Assembly: GCA_029569475.1 (NCBI GenBank)
Contig: JAKQSZ010000034.1
Location: 1 to 52,658 of the forward strand
Direction: 5' to 3'
DNA length: 52,658 nt
From: Candidatus Eiseniibacteriota bacterium
Lineage (GTDB): Bacteria; Eisenbacteria; RBG-16-71-46; CAIMUX01
Below the pieces are notes generated by a model. That model was not told the DNA's origin. It searched no databases and was given only the letters and a program-made list of their open reading frames with translations. Shown one piece after another: positions 6,278-15,755 of this stretch; within the stretch, counting starts at the first letter, position 1, and every line of letters begins with the position of its first letter. A program made the position numbers and the translations under genes.

Positions 6278-9100
6278 CTAGTTGTACTGCTGCTTGATGC
6301 GCCCCCAGCTCGTCTTTTCCGTAGGATTCGGCGGCAGACAGGGGTTGGGGTCGCAGACAGTGTTGTCGCCCTGGTAGGCGCCATCCTGCTGCTCGCACAA
6401 GACCCTCGTCAGCACCTGGCATTCGCCGCTGGCGAAGCAGCAGGCGCCCACCGGGATCGGGCAGGGGTTGGGGTCGCAGACGGTGTCCGGGCCCTGCCAG
6501 ACGTTGGGCGGCTGGCAGCCCGACTGCTCCGTGACGGTGCAGGCGCCGTCGGGCGCGCAGCACGCTCCCTGTGGCTGCTGGCAGGGATTGGGATCGCAGG
6601 GGACGCCCTCACCCAGCCAGACGCCGCCGGAGAACTCGCACGGGGTCACCGGCAACAGCTCGCAGACGCCGTTCTCGAAGCAGCAGGCTCCGTCGCCCGA
6701 CGGGCACGGGTTGGGAGCGCACGTGCTTCCGTCGCCGATGAAGAACCCGCCGTTCGCCGCGCAGATGTAGTCCGGCTGCACCTCGCAGATGCCGTGCTCG
6801 TAGCAGCAGGCGCCCACGTGCAGGAGGCACGGATTCGGTTCGCAGGGGATGTCGATTCCCTGGAAGTAGCCGCCGGCCGTGCCGCAAGAATCGGCGGTGG
6901 CGACCTGGCAGATGCCCTCCTCGAAGCAGCAGGCGCCGGTCGGCTCCCCGCAGTCGAAGATGAGGTCGGCGAGCGACCGCGGCTTGATCTGATAGTTCTG
7001 GTTGAACTGATCGCCGATGCCGACGACGGTGAACTCGCCCTGAGGCTCGGGGGATCCGTCGACGTCGGTGTCCCGGTCGATGCGCATCTGCACCGGGCCG
7101 GTGCCGTCATCGATCAGCACGTTGGCATTGGACCCATCGGCCGGCCAGGGGTCGCCCCCCACGACCCGCACGCAGCGCAGGCCGAAGTAGCAGCTCTCAT
7201 ACGGCTCGCCGTTGGCCGCGAGTTCACCGGTGGTGATGAAGGTCGGCGGCGGAACCGGGTTGCCCTGCGAGAGGATGGTGACGGTCAGGCCCGGGGAGGT
7301 GATCTCGGTCTTGCCGCTGTAATCGGCGACCGTGCCGGTCACGCGGACCCGATCCCCGATCTGGACCGACGGGTTGATCGAACCGCCGAAGACATCCACG
7401 CAGCACTCTCCATCGGTGATCTGGAACTCCTGGGTGGTGGGGCTCCAGGTTCCGCTGTTGACCAGCGAGACGCCCTCGACCACGACGAGGCGGCCGTTGA
7501 GCACGGGCAGGCCGTTCTCGTCGTCCTCGGCGACGTCGCAGATCGTGACCTCGAGAGGCGGACAGGGATACGGCGAGCAGGAGATGCCGTCGCCGATGTA
7601 GTCGCCGCCGGCCTGCTGGCAAAGCACGCGGCTGAGGACCTGGCAGGTGCCGTCCTCGAAGCAGCAGGCTCCCGGTTGCTGGCAGGGATTGGGGTCGCAG
7701 GTCGTGCCGTAGCCCAGCCAGACGCCGCCGCAGTCGGCCTCGGTGACGAAGGTGCAAGTGCCGTCCTCAAAGCAACAGGCTCCGGAAGGCGGCGGGCAGG
7801 GGTTGGGATCGCAGGTGGAGCCGAAGCCGTGCCAATCGCCGGCGCACTCGGCTTCGGTGACGAAGGTGCAGCTTCCGTCCTCTAGGCAGCAGGCGCCTTG
7901 CGGCTGCGGGCAGGGATTGGGCGCGCAGGTCGTCCACTCCGGATGCCAGACGCTGGGAGGCTCGCAGCCGGCCTCGGGGACCATGGCGCAGGAGCCATCG
8001 GGGGCGCAGCAGGCGCCGATGGGGACCTCGCAGGGATTCGGATCGCAGCCGATCTCGGTGCCCAGCCAGGTGCCGCCGCCGGCGAGGCACTCCACCTCGC
8101 TCGTCAGGACGCAAATCCCGCCGGCATAGCAGCAAGCGCCGTTGGGCTGTGGGCAGGGGTTGGGATCGCAGGCCGTGCCGGCGCCCTGCCAGGCGCCCTC
8201 GCACTCGTTCTCGGCCACGTAGACGCAGCTCCCGTCCTCGAAGCAGCACGCGCCCGGCGGCTGCGGACACGGGTTGGGAGCGCAGGTCGTCCACTCGCCG
8301 TGCCAGGTGCCGAAGCAGTCCGCCTCGATCGTCAGGGAGCAAGTCCCGTCCTCAAGGCAGCACGCGCCAGCGGCGATACCCGCCACCGCCTCGGCCCAGG
8401 ATGTCGCCACGCGGAAGCCGTCCACCCACTGGGTGGGGGCGGCGCTGCCGGAGCCCTGGCGCAGGGAGATGCCGATGATGTTGTTGGCATCGGTGCTGCC
8501 GGTATCCGTGGCGCTGACCAGCGGGGCGGGCTCGACCGGACTGATGACCGGATTGACAAAGAGCTCGGCCGTGTCATTGAGCGTCCCGTCGACGAAGGTG
8601 TACTTCACGACGATCAGGTGGGTCGTGCCAAGGTCGAAAGGAACGCTGGAGTAGTTGGCGGTTCCGGAACCGCGCGTCACCCCGAAGTTCAACGAGCCGG
8701 AAACCAGCTTGGCGAAAACGCGGCCATAGAACTGCGAGGAGGTCTGGTAGAAGTGGGCGAAGTAGTCGCCCGATTGCGCATTGGAGAAGTTGGCCAGGAA
8801 AGCCATGTAGATCGAGCCGCTGGTGACGGACATCGTGGCGGTCGTGTGATCGTCCTCGCCGCTCGTCGTCATGGTAGCGGCATTGCCGCTGCCCGATCCC
8901 GGATAGCCGGAGTAGTCGAGCCCTCCGTCGGTCACCGCGATCGGGTTGGTGCCGGTCCCGCTATGCGGGGCCCAGTTGCCGGTCGCGCTGAGCAGCGTGC
9001 CCGGATCGTAGCTGAAATCCTCCTGGAGGAGCATGGATGCGGAGGCGGCTCCACCGGCGAGTCCGAGGAGGAACACCGGTATCCATAGCAGATGTTTCAT
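6278..9100 (-). CDS. Secreted protein with 12 six-cysteine GACC...PNPC repeats
   Basis: 940 aa. Signal peptide at residues 1-20 (MKHLLWIPVFLLGLAGGAAS). The start at 9100 has GGGAG 6 nt upstream. Residues 25-240 form a beta-rich domain that resembles a concanavalin/LamG-like fold by composition (inference). Seven repeats of 37-41 residues follow (about 243-515), each GACC-x3-G-x-C, two further Cys and a closing C-x-PNPC, giving six cysteines. Then comes a roughly 200-residue insertion (517-715) whose first half resembles OB-fold modules (LNGRLVVVEGVSL, GDRVRVTGTVADYSGKTEI), then five more repeats. It ends exactly in TSWGRIKQQYN, a tail shared with two other secreted proteins in this window. 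Cysteines outside the cytoplasm are presumably disulfide-bonded. No catalytic motif is visible; a structural or adhesive surface role is a guess. Confidence 0.8.
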   Translation of the reverse strand: MKHLLWIPVFLLGLAGGAASASMLLQEDFSYDPGTLLSATGNWAPHSGTGTNPIAVTDGGLDYSGYPGSGSGNAATMTTSGEDDHTTATMSVTSGSIYMAFLANFSNAQSGDYFAHFYQTSSQFYGRVFAKLVSGSLNFGVTRGSGTANYSSVPFDLGTTHLIVVKYTFVDGTLNDTAELFVNPVISPVEPAPLVSATDTGSTDANNIIGISLRQGSGSAAPTQWVDGFRVATSWAEAVAGIAAGACCLEDGTCSLTIEADCFGTWHGEWTTCAPNPCPQPPGACCFEDGSCVYVAENECEGAWQGAGTACDPNPCPQPNGACCYAGGICVLTSEVECLAGGGTWLGTEIGCDPNPCEVPIGACCAPDGSCAMVPEAGCEPPSVWHPEWTTCAPNPCPQPQGACCLEDGSCTFVTEAECAGDWHGFGSTCDPNPCPPPSGACCFEDGTCTFVTEADCGGVWLGYGTTCDPNPCQQPGACCFEDGTCQVLSRVLCQQAGGDYIGDGISCSPYPCPPLEVTICDVAEDDENGLPVLNGRLVVVEGVSLVNSGTWSPTTQEFQITDGECCVDVFGGSINPSVQIGDRVRVTGTVADYSGKTEITSPGLTVTILSQGNPVPPPTFITTGELAANGEPYESCYFGLRCVRVVGGDPWPADGSNANVLIDDGTGPVQMRIDRDTDVDGSPEPQGEFTVVGIGDQFNQNYQIKPRSLADLIFDCGEPTGACCFEEGICQVATADSCGTAGGYFQGIDIPCEPNPCLLHVGACCYEHGICEVQPDYICAANGGFFIGDGSTCAPNPCPSGDGACCFENGVCELLPVTPCEFSGGVWLGEGVPCDPNPCQQPQGACCAPDGACTVTEQSGCQPPNVWQGPDTVCDPNPCPIPVGACCFASGECQVLTRVLCEQQDGAYQGDNTVCDPNPCLPPNPTEKTSWGRIKQQYN

Positions 9101-9467
9101 TGATCTCTCCCTTGTGGGCGATAGGGCGGCACCCGCGTCGCGGGCGATTGGCATGCGGCGGAACGATCCCCGTGCGAGTTCCGGAGGCGGAGTCCACTCA
9201 CGGCGTCATTCGCCAGCGAAAGAACCCAACCAATCATAGCTCCCTGAAACGCGTTCCGTCAATGACGAAAGCCGGTAAGTCATAGTGACATCGAGATTTC
9301 CTGCCGGCCCAGGAGGATCTTTGCTCGATGCGGCGACCTCCATGCGGGCCGCGAGGCCGCCCATCGGGAGCCGTGCTCCTCGATCCTTCCGCTCGCTGGC
9401 GCGGTGACGCGCAAACGTCGACAACCGCGCCGCCCGGCAGCGCCCGGAGACCGGCTTCATCGGCGTG
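9101..9467. other. Intergenic region between phoU and the six-cysteine-repeat gene
   Basis: Holds the proposed promoter of the downstream minus-strand gene (9233-9262) and its roughly 125-nt leader. The part next to the phoU terminator shows nothing I can identify. Confidence 0.5.
9233..9262 (-). promoter_or_regulatory. Probable sigma-70-type promoter
   Basis: On the minus strand, -35 TTGACG (9262-9257) and -10 TATGAT (9238-9233) are separated by 18 bp. It points at the secreted repeat protein starting at 9100. Five or six matches in each hexamer are unusual in this GC-rich sequence. Confidence 0.5.
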
Positions 9468-9500
9468 GAAAAAGCCTGCAAAGCGGCGAAAGCCGCCGCC
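9468..9500 (-). terminator. Intrinsic terminator after phoU
   Basis: A GCGGC/GCCGC stem (9483-9496) with a 4-nt loop is followed on the minus strand by TTT and, a few bases later, TTTTT. It closes the phosphate operon. A second hairpin (CGGCGCC/GGCGCCG) overlaps the phoU stop codon. Confidence 0.6.
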
Positions 9501-9555
9501 GTCTCAGGCCGGCGGGATCGGCTCGAGCCCGGCTCGAGCCCGGCGCGGCGCCGGA

Positions 9556-10233
9556 TCAGGCGCCGGCGTCGCCGCGATGGCGGATGTCGGTTCCCTTGAC
9601 GTAGAAGACGACCATCTCGCCGATGTTGGTCGCGTGGTCGCTGATGCGTTCCAGGTTGTGGGCGATCGACTGCAGGCGGGTGGCGCGGAAGATGTTCTGA
9701 GGGTTCTCCATCATGTAGGTCAACAGGACGCGGTTGATCCGGTCGTAGATCGCGTCGATCTGGTCGTCTCGATCGATGAGGGCCCGCGCCTTCACGTCGT
9801 CGCCGTTAACCAGGGCGTCGAGCGCGTCGCGCAGCATCGACTGGGCCTGCTCAGCCATACGCGGGATGTCGATGTAGGTCTTGAGGGGCGGCTCCTGGTT
9901 GAGCTCCAGGACGCGCTCGGCGATGTTGACGGCCTGATCGCCGACCCGCTCCAGGTCGCGAGCAATACGCAGGACCACCGTGATGAAACGGAGGTCCGAG
10001 GCGACCGGCTGACGCCGCGCCAGCAGGTTCAGGCAAAGACTGTCGTTGAGCAGTTCCAGCTGGTCGACCTGGCGGTCGCGTTCCATCACGGCATGCGCGA
10101 GCTCGCTCTGGCGCTCGACCAGCGCTCGGACGCTTCCCTCGATCATGGCCTCGACCTCCGCCCCCATGAAGAGGATCTGCTCGCGCAGGCGCGCCAGCTC
10201 GTTCTCGTACTCGCGGTCGGTATGCGGATACAT
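9556..10233 (-). CDS. phoU: Phosphate-signalling regulator PhoU
   Basis: 225 aa, the usual length. Two PhoU helical repeats are seen, each with the conserved R-x-A-x-x-x-E-R-x-x-D pattern: RIARDLERVGDQAVNIAE near residue 90 and SIAHNLERISDHATNIGE near residue 190. These bind a metal cluster in known structures. PhoU links the Pst transporter to PhoR and keeps the Pho response off when phosphate is plentiful. It begins 2 nt after the phoR stop and is the last gene of the phosphate operon, followed by a terminator. Confidence 0.97.
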   Translation of the reverse strand: MYPHTDREYENELARLREQILFMGAEVEAMIEGSVRALVERQSELAHAVMERDRQVDQLELLNDSLCLNLLARRQPVASDLRFITVVLRIARDLERVGDQAVNIAERVLELNQEPPLKTYIDIPRMAEQAQSMLRDALDALVNGDDVKARALIDRDDQIDAIYDRINRVLLTYMMENPQNIFRATRLQSIAHNLERISDHATNIGEMVVFYVKGTDIRHRGDAGA

Positions 10234-10235
10234 GC

Positions 10236-12029
10236 TTACTCTCTTTCTTCCCGCCGGGCCGCGGCAGGTTCGTGGATCGGGAGGTGGAAGTGGAAGACGC
10301 TGCCCAGCCCCAGCCGGCTTTCGACTCCTACCCGCCCGCCCATCGCTTCGACCAGGCGCCGGACGATGGAGAGCCCCAGTCCGGTTCCGCCGAGTTCGCG
10401 CGAGCGGCCCGGATCGACGCGGTAGAAGCGTTCGAAGAGACGAGGCAGATGATGGGGTTCGATGCCGGGCCCGGTGTCGTGGACCTCCACGCGGACGGTC
10501 CCTTGCCCCTCGGCCGCCCGCACGGTCACGACCGCCCCGCGGTCGCAGTACCTGACCGCGTTGCCGACCAGGTTGCCCAGGATCTGCTCCAGCGCCACGC
10601 GGTCGGAGAAGAGCGGCGGAAAGGAGGCGGGTATCTCCTGGCGCAGCCGGATCCCCTTCTCCTCGGCTTCACGCCGGTAGGCGGCGAGGACCAACTCGGC
10701 CGCCTCGGCCAGCTCGATGGGTTGGGGCCGCAGACGGTATTCCCCTGCCTCGATCCGGGAGAGCTCAAGGAGGTCATCCACCAGGCGCCCCATGCGCTCG
10801 GCGCTCCGCTCGATCATGGATAGGAAGCCGTCGGCCGCTTCCGGATCCGAACGGGCGGCGTGGCGGATGGTCTCGGCGGCGGAGCGGATGGTGGCGACGG
10901 GGGTCCGGAGCTCGTGCGAGACATTGGCCACGAAGTCGCGGCGCACGGTTTCGAGGCGGCGGAGGTCGGTCACGTCGACAAAGACCCCCAGCACGCCGCC
11001 GGTGTCGCCGCTGAGCGGTGCGGCGTGCGCCAGGAGGCGCCGGGGACGCAGTCCGCCGGTCTCGATCTCGGTGGATTGATCAAGCCCGGTCTGGCGGGTG
11101 CGCTGGAAGAGGCCGTGGATCTCGGCTTGCCGCGTGACCTCCAGCGGCAGCCGGCCGACCGGGTCGCCGGCCAGAAGCCACATTTCGCGCAGCGCCGGAT
11201 TGACCATCGCGATCCGTCCGTCGGCATCCAGCAGGATCACCCCCTCGCGCAGATCGTGCAGGATGTGCTCCTGCAGGGCGAGGTCGGCACGGAGCCGATC
11301 GAGCGTCTGTTTGAGATTATCCGCCAGCTCGTCGAGCGCCGCCGCCAGCTGGCCGATCTCGTCACGACTGGAACCGCCGATCCGGAGCGTGAGATCTCCC
11401 CGGGCCAGCCGCCGGGCGGAGGCGGTCAGGGCGCGAAGCGGGGCTGTCACCCAGGTCACCGCCAGGCTGGAGAGGACGATGGCCACGCCCACGGCCAGGA
11501 GCGAGCCCAGCGCGAGCACCGCCCGGAACTGCGCCACGGTTTCGTCGACCGCGGTCAGCGGCACGGCCGCCCGGATGGTCCCGGCCCTGGCCCCACCGGA
11601 GGAGAACGGCAGCGCGACGTACAGCATCTGCTCGTGCGTGGTCTGGCTGTCGCGCCGGTCGGCCCCGCGCCCCCCTTGCAGGGCACGCAGAATCTCGGGC
11701 CGGGAGCCATGTGGTTCGAGATCGGGGAGGCGTCGCGCCTCGACTTCGGAGTCCCCGATGACGACGCCGTCGAGGCGGATGATGCTCACCCGGGCCGACG
11801 AGGCGCGCCCGAGGGTGTCGGCCAGCGCATCCCAGGACGCGAGGTCATCAAGCGGGAGGGGCGCGCGCTCGACGAGCTGGCGCACGCAGCCGAGCCGGAT
11901 CTCCAGGTCCTCCTGGATCCCCGCGACCACGACGGGCACGATGCGGTTGGTCACGAGCAGATGGGCTGCGATCACCGAAGCGATGATCAAACCCAGCGAG
12001 ACGAGGAAGAGCTTGCGCCGCACCCCCAC
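10236..12029 (-). CDS. phoR: Phosphate sensor histidine kinase PhoR
   Basis: 597 aa. Membrane helices lie at about 9-30 and 168-192 with an extracytoplasmic stretch of some 135 residues between them, longer than in E. coli PhoR. Then come HAMP (193-245), PAS (258-355), HisKA with phospho-acceptor His372 in the SHELRTP box, and HATPase_c with N box (LGNLVGNAVRYC), DTGPGIE and GGTGLGLSI. The start is GTG at 12029, 2 nt after the phoB stop, with GGAGAGG within the end of phoB as ribosome binding site. It is expected to phosphorylate PhoB when phosphate is short. The extracytoplasmic domain suggests it may also sense a ligand directly (inference). Confidence 0.95.
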   Translation of the reverse strand: MGVRRKLFLVSLGLIIASVIAAHLLVTNRIVPVVVAGIQEDLEIRLGCVRQLVERAPLPLDDLASWDALADTLGRASSARVSIIRLDGVVIGDSEVEARRLPDLEPHGSRPEILRALQGGRGADRRDSQTTHEQMLYVALPFSSGGARAGTIRAAVPLTAVDETVAQFRAVLALGSLLAVGVAIVLSSLAVTWVTAPLRALTASARRLARGDLTLRIGGSSRDEIGQLAAALDELADNLKQTLDRLRADLALQEHILHDLREGVILLDADGRIAMVNPALREMWLLAGDPVGRLPLEVTRQAEIHGLFQRTRQTGLDQSTEIETGGLRPRRLLAHAAPLSGDTGGVLGVFVDVTDLRRLETVRRDFVANVSHELRTPVATIRSAAETIRHAARSDPEAADGFLSMIERSAERMGRLVDDLLELSRIEAGEYRLRPQPIELAEAAELVLAAYRREAEEKGIRLRQEIPASFPPLFSDRVALEQILGNLVGNAVRYCDRGAVVTVRAAEGQGTVRVEVHDTGPGIEPHHLPRLFERFYRVDPGRSRELGGTGLGLSIVRRLVEAMGGRVGVESRLGLGSVFHFHLPIHEPAAARREERE

Positions 12030-12031
12030 CG

Positions 12032-12730
12032 TCAGCCCTCTCCATCCGTGGGGGACTCGGCGAAGCGGTAGCCGACCCCACGGACCGTCTCGATGTAGCG
12101 TCCGGCGGCGCCGAGCTTCTCCCGCAGCCGCTTGACGTGGACATCGACGGTGCGCGTGGCCACCTCGGGGGACATGCTCCAGACCTCCTCCAGAAGCCTC
12201 TCGCGCGTGAGCACGCGGTTGCGGCGGTCATACAGCCGCAGAAGCAGCCGGAACTCCAGGGCGGTCAGCTCAATCTCCTCCTCGTCGACCCGGCAGCGGT
12301 GGGCCTCCCGGTCGAGGCGAAGCCGGCCAAAACGGATCTCCTGCTCGGGAGCGCGCCCCCTGTTCCCGCGGCGAAGCACGGCCTGCACCCGGAGGAGCAG
12401 CTCCTGCAAGCTGAAGGGTTTGACCACGTAGTCATCGGCCCCAAGTTCCAGTCCGTGGATCCGGTCGACCTCCTCGCCGCGGGCGGTCAGCATGATCACC
12501 GGCAGCTCAGCCGTGGCGAGGGCGGCTCGCAGGCTCCGGCAGACATCGGTGCCCGGCAGATCAGGGAGCATAAGGTCGAGCAGGATCAGGTCGGGGCCGA
12601 TCTCGTGGGCCAGGCGAAGCCCCTCTTTGCCGCGCCCGGTCACGGTCACCTGGTGGCCTTCCCGTTGGAGGTTGTACTCCAGGACCTTCTGCAGATCTTT
12701 CTCGTCCTCGATGATCAGGATCGACGCCAT
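12032..12730 (-). CDS. phoB: Phosphate-regulon response regulator PhoB
   Basis: 232 aa. Receiver domain (1-120) with acidic pocket Glu8/Asp9, phospho-acceptor Asp52 (LILLDLMLPD) and the conserved Lys in VVKPFS; OmpR-type winged helix (130-228) with the conserved EFRLL and TRTVDVHVKRLREKL stretches. It is expected to bind Pho boxes; the 11-bp-phased repeats upstream of the porin gene are the obvious target. It sits 79 bp after pstB and directly before phoR, so the regulator is part of the operon it should activate. Confidence 0.96.
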   Translation of the reverse strand: MASILIIEDEKDLQKVLEYNLQREGHQVTVTGRGKEGLRLAHEIGPDLILLDLMLPDLPGTDVCRSLRAALATAELPVIMLTARGEEVDRIHGLELGADDYVVKPFSLQELLLRVQAVLRRGNRGRAPEQEIRFGRLRLDREAHRCRVDEEEIELTALEFRLLLRLYDRRNRVLTRERLLEEVWSMSPEVATRTVDVHVKRLREKLGAAGRYIETVRGVGYRFAESPTDGEG

Positions 12731-12809
12731 GTTGGTGCCTGATGCTACCAGAGACGGGGCAACGGCGCCAACCGCCCCAGCCGGCCTTCCCCGGGCAACT
12801 TCCCCTCGA

Positions 12810-13793
12810 TCAGCCGAACCTCCCGGTGATGTAGTCCTCGGTGGCGCGGACCGAGGGGTTGGTGAAGATCCGGAGGGTGTCGTCGTACTCGATGAGGCGG
12901 CCGTCCAGGAGAAAGGCCGTGCGATCAGAGACGCGCGCCGCCTGCTGCATGTTGTGCGTCACGGTCACGATCGTGTAGTCCGCCTTCAAGCTGGTGATCA
13001 GCTCCTCGATGCGGGCGGTGGCGCTCGGATCGAGGGCGGAGGTCGGTTCATCCATGAGGATGATCTCCGGCTGCACTGCCAGACAGCGGGCGATGCAGAG
13101 ACGTTGCTGTTGTCCCCCCGAGAGGGCGAGCGCCGACCGGGAGAGGCTGTCCTTGACCTCGGCCCAGAGGGCGGCCCGGCGCAGGCATTCCTCGGCGCGT
13201 CCTTCCAGTTCGGCCCGGTTGCGCAGGCCGATCATCCGCAGACCGAAGACGACGTTCTCGAAGATCGACTTCGGAAACGGGTTCGGCCGCTGAAAGACCA
13301 TTCCGACGCGCCGCCGCAACGCGACCGGGTCGGTGCCGGCGTCGAAGATGTCCAGGTCGCGGAGGAAGATCTTTCCGTCTCCCCGGGTGCCGGGGATGGT
13401 CTCGTTCATCCGGTTGAAGGAGCGCAGCAGCGTGCTCTTGCCGCACCCGGAGGGCCCGATGATGGCGGTGGCGGTCCTGGGTTGGACATCGAGCGAGATC
13501 GAGAAGAGAGCCTGTTGCGCGCCGTAGAAGAAGTTGAAGTCCCGCACGCGGAGGATGGGCGTCGGTTGTTCCGTCGCTGCCGGACCGCCCTCCAGGCGGC
13601 TGGGCCGCACCCCGTGGCCGACCACCGGGGCCGGAGTCGTCCGTGTTCCTTCGGCTCCCTTGTGGGAACCGGCGTGTTCCGGCGGATCCGCCAGGGACCT
13701 GACGGCCGCAGCTCGCGCGGCGTCGGCTCGCGGGGCGCCAGCACGGGCGGCTGAGCCGGGCTGATCGATGGGACGTGCATCCGTGTTCAGCAT
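12810..13793 (-). CDS. pstB: Phosphate ABC transporter ATP-binding protein PstB
   Basis: 327 aa. Walker [11 protein letters not shown]-loop with the PstB-typical [11 protein letters not shown], signature LSGGQQQR, Walker [14 protein letters not shown] and switch His in THNMQQA. The core begins near residue 77 ([13 protein letters not shown]). The preceding 75 residues are Ala/Arg/Pro-rich, and family members usually begin close to the core. Either this is a lineage-specific extension or the true start lies further in. I keep the ATG at 13793 because it follows the pstA stop by a single base. Confidence 0.96.
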   Translation of the reverse strand: MLNTDARPIDQPGSAARAGAPRADAARAAAVRSLADPPEHAGSHKGAEGTRTTPAPVVGHGVRPSRLEGGPAATEQPTPILRVRDFNFFYGAQQALFSISLDVQPRTATAIIGPSGCGKSTLLRSFNRMNETIPGTRGDGKIFLRDLDIFDAGTDPVALRRRVGMVFQRPNPFPKSIFENVVFGLRMIGLRNRAELEGRAEECLRRAALWAEVKDSLSRSALALSGGQQQRLCIARCLAVQPEIILMDEPTSALDPSATARIEELITSLKADYTIVTVTHNMQQAARVSDRTAFLLDGRLIEYDDTLRIFTNPSVRATEDYITGRFG

Positions 13794-13794
13794 G

Positions 13795-14760
13795 TCATCC
13801 TCTCGCGGAGATCCGGGCCCGCAACCGCCCGCGCAAGAGCACCGCGGCCAGGTTGAGGAGGAAGGTGATCAGGAGCAGCACCGCGACCGTTCCGTAGAGG
13901 AGGGGCCGGGTGGCGTCGATGTCGGGGGACTGGGTGGCCAGCACGTAGACGTGATAGCCGAGTTCCATAAACTGGTCGGTCGGAGACTTCGGCAGATAGG
14001 GAAGAAAGTAGGCCGCGCCGGTGAACATGATCGGCGCCACCTCGCCGGCTCCCCGAGCCACCGAGAGGATGGTGCCGGTAAGGATCCCCGGGAGCGCCTG
14101 CGGTAGCAGGACATGGCGCACCGTCTGCCACCGGGTCGCCCCCAGGGCCAGCGACGCTTCTCGCATCTGACGGGAAACGGCGCGGAGCGCCTCCTCGGTG
14201 GTCACCACCACCACCGGCAGGTTCAGCAACGCCAGGGTCAGGGATGCCCAGAGCAGCGACGGTCGTCCCCAGACCACGTCGAGACCGAGCCCGCGATCGA
14301 TCTGACGGCCGACGAACTGGATGAAGAACCCCAGCCCGAACAGACCGAACACGATGCTGGGCACGCCCGCCAGGTTGGTGACGGAGAGACGGATGAGGCG
14401 GGTCATCCACCAACGTTGCGGGGCGTACTCGTGCAGGTAGATCGCCGCTCCCACGCCGAAGGGGACCAGCGCCACCACCATGAGGATGACCAGCGCCACG
14501 GTGCCGAAGATCGCCGGAAAGATGCCCCCTTCCGTCATGCCCTCGCGTGGCGCCGTGGTCAGGAACTCCCAGGTCAGGACGCCGGAGCCGTGAACGGCGA
14601 TGTTCCCCAGGATGATCGCGAGGAAGAGCACGATCAGGCCGGCGGCGATCCCGGCCAGAGCGCTGAACCCAAGTCCCGTCCAGCGCGTGATCCAGGTTGG
14701 GGACGCCGTCACCGGGCCGTAGGGGAGGGCGCGCGTCGTCATGCCGGTGCGCGTCGTCAT
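13795..14760 (-). CDS. pstA: Phosphate ABC transporter permease PstA
   Basis: 321 aa with six predicted membrane helices and the BPD_transp_1 EAA-like loop ([21 protein letters not shown]). Conserved PstA stretches include GIFPAIFGT and [18 protein letters not shown]. The start ATG at 14760 overlaps the pstC stop (ATGA). The open frame upstream of it is antisense noise. It forms the membrane channel with PstC. Confidence 0.96.
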   Translation of the reverse strand: MTTRTGMTTRALPYGPVTASPTWITRWTGLGFSALAGIAAGLIVLFLAIILGNIAVHGSGVLTWEFLTTAPREGMTEGGIFPAIFGTVALVILMVVALVPFGVGAAIYLHEYAPQRWWMTRLIRLSVTNLAGVPSIVFGLFGLGFFIQFVGRQIDRGLGLDVVWGRPSLLWASLTLALLNLPVVVVTTEEALRAVSRQMREASLALGATRWQTVRHVLLPQALPGILTGTILSVARGAGEVAPIMFTGAAYFLPYLPKSPTDQFMELGYHVYVLATQSPDIDATRPLLYGTVAVLLLITFLLNLAAVLLRGRLRARISARG

Positions 14761-15743
14761 GAGCTCCCCAGCTTTCGCCGCATCCGATCCACGAAGAGAC
14801 CGGACAGGGTGTTGATGATGAAGGTAGTGATGAAGAGAAGGCCTCCGAGGAAGAAGAGGGTGGCGTAGTGGGGGCTCCCGATGACGACCTCGCCCATTTC
14901 CGCCGCGATCGTGGCCGACAGCGTGCGTACCGAGTCGAAGATGCTGCCCGAGACGATGGAGGCGTTGCCCGAGGCCATGAGGACGATCATGGTCTCGCCG
15001 ACGCAGCGCGCCAGGCCCAGGAGGACCCCGGCGGTCACCCCCGCGCTGGCGGCGGGCAGCGTCACGCTCCAAGCGGTCTGCCAACGGTTGGCCCCCAGGG
15101 CGAGGGAGGCGTCCCGGTACGATCGCGGCACCGCGCGCAGGGCGTCCTCGGAGACGCTGAAGATGGTCGGCAAGGACGCCAGGGCCAGCGCCACGCCGGC
15201 GTTGAAGGCGTTGAGCCGGGTCCCCTGATGGGTCAGGTCGTGCAGCCAGGTGGCCAGGACGACCAGCGCGAAGAAGCCCAGGACCACCGAGGGGACGCCG
15301 GCGAGCAGCTCGACGGCCGGCTTGATGATCTCCCGCAGTCGGGCGGGGGCGAACTCCGAGGTGTACACCGCGGCCAGGACGCCGATCGGGACCGCGATCG
15401 CCATCGAGACCAGGGTGACCTTGAGGGTGCCGAGGAGGAGCGGCAACAGGCCGTACTTGGGGATCGAGCTGATCGGCTGCCAGATCGGCGTGGCGAAGAA
15501 GTGGCGGAGGCTGGCCTCGGCGCGCACCTCCGGATCGAAGAGAATGGGAAGGCCCTCGCGAAAGACGAAGACGATGATCAGGCCGAGCCCGACCACCGCC
15601 AGGGAGGCGCAGAGGCCGAGCTGGAAGACGATGAACCGCTCCCACCGGGAACGCGAACCGGAGCCGGCGGCCGGCGGAAGCGGGGTGCTCCGCCGGACCC
15701 GCGGCGCGGTGTGGCCGTCGATGCGCGCCTGGGACTCTCGCAC
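14757..15743 (-). CDS. pstC: Phosphate ABC transporter permease PstC
   Basis: 328 aa. An Arg/Pro-rich cytoplasmic N-terminus (1-34) is followed by six membrane helices. The PstC hallmark AGVPSVVLGFFAL and the EAA-like loop YRDASLALGANRWQT are present. It starts 12 nt after the pstS stop and overlaps pstA by 4 nt, so it is translated as part of the operon. Confidence 0.96.
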   Translation of the reverse strand: MRESQARIDGHTAPRVRRSTPLPPAAGSGSRSRWERFIVFQLGLCASLAVVGLGLIIVFVFREGLPILFDPEVRAEASLRHFFATPIWQPISSIPKYGLLPLLLGTLKVTLVSMAIAVPIGVLAAVYTSEFAPARLREIIKPAVELLAGVPSVVLGFFALVVLATWLHDLTHQGTRLNAFNAGVALALASLPTIFSVSEDALRAVPRSYRDASLALGANRWQTAWSVTLPAASAGVTAGVLLGLARCVGETMIVLMASGNASIVSGSIFDSVRTLSATIAAEMGEVVIGSPHYATLFFLGGLLFITTFIINTLSGLFVDRMRRKLGSS

Positions 15744-15755
15744 CCGAGACCCCGC

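Noticed and set aside
4535..7885. 1116-residue plus-strand open frame
   Set aside because: It runs antisense to the exporter and the cysteine-repeat gene; the translation is Gly/Ala/Asp/Arg-rich with no domain, as expected from codon bias at high GC.
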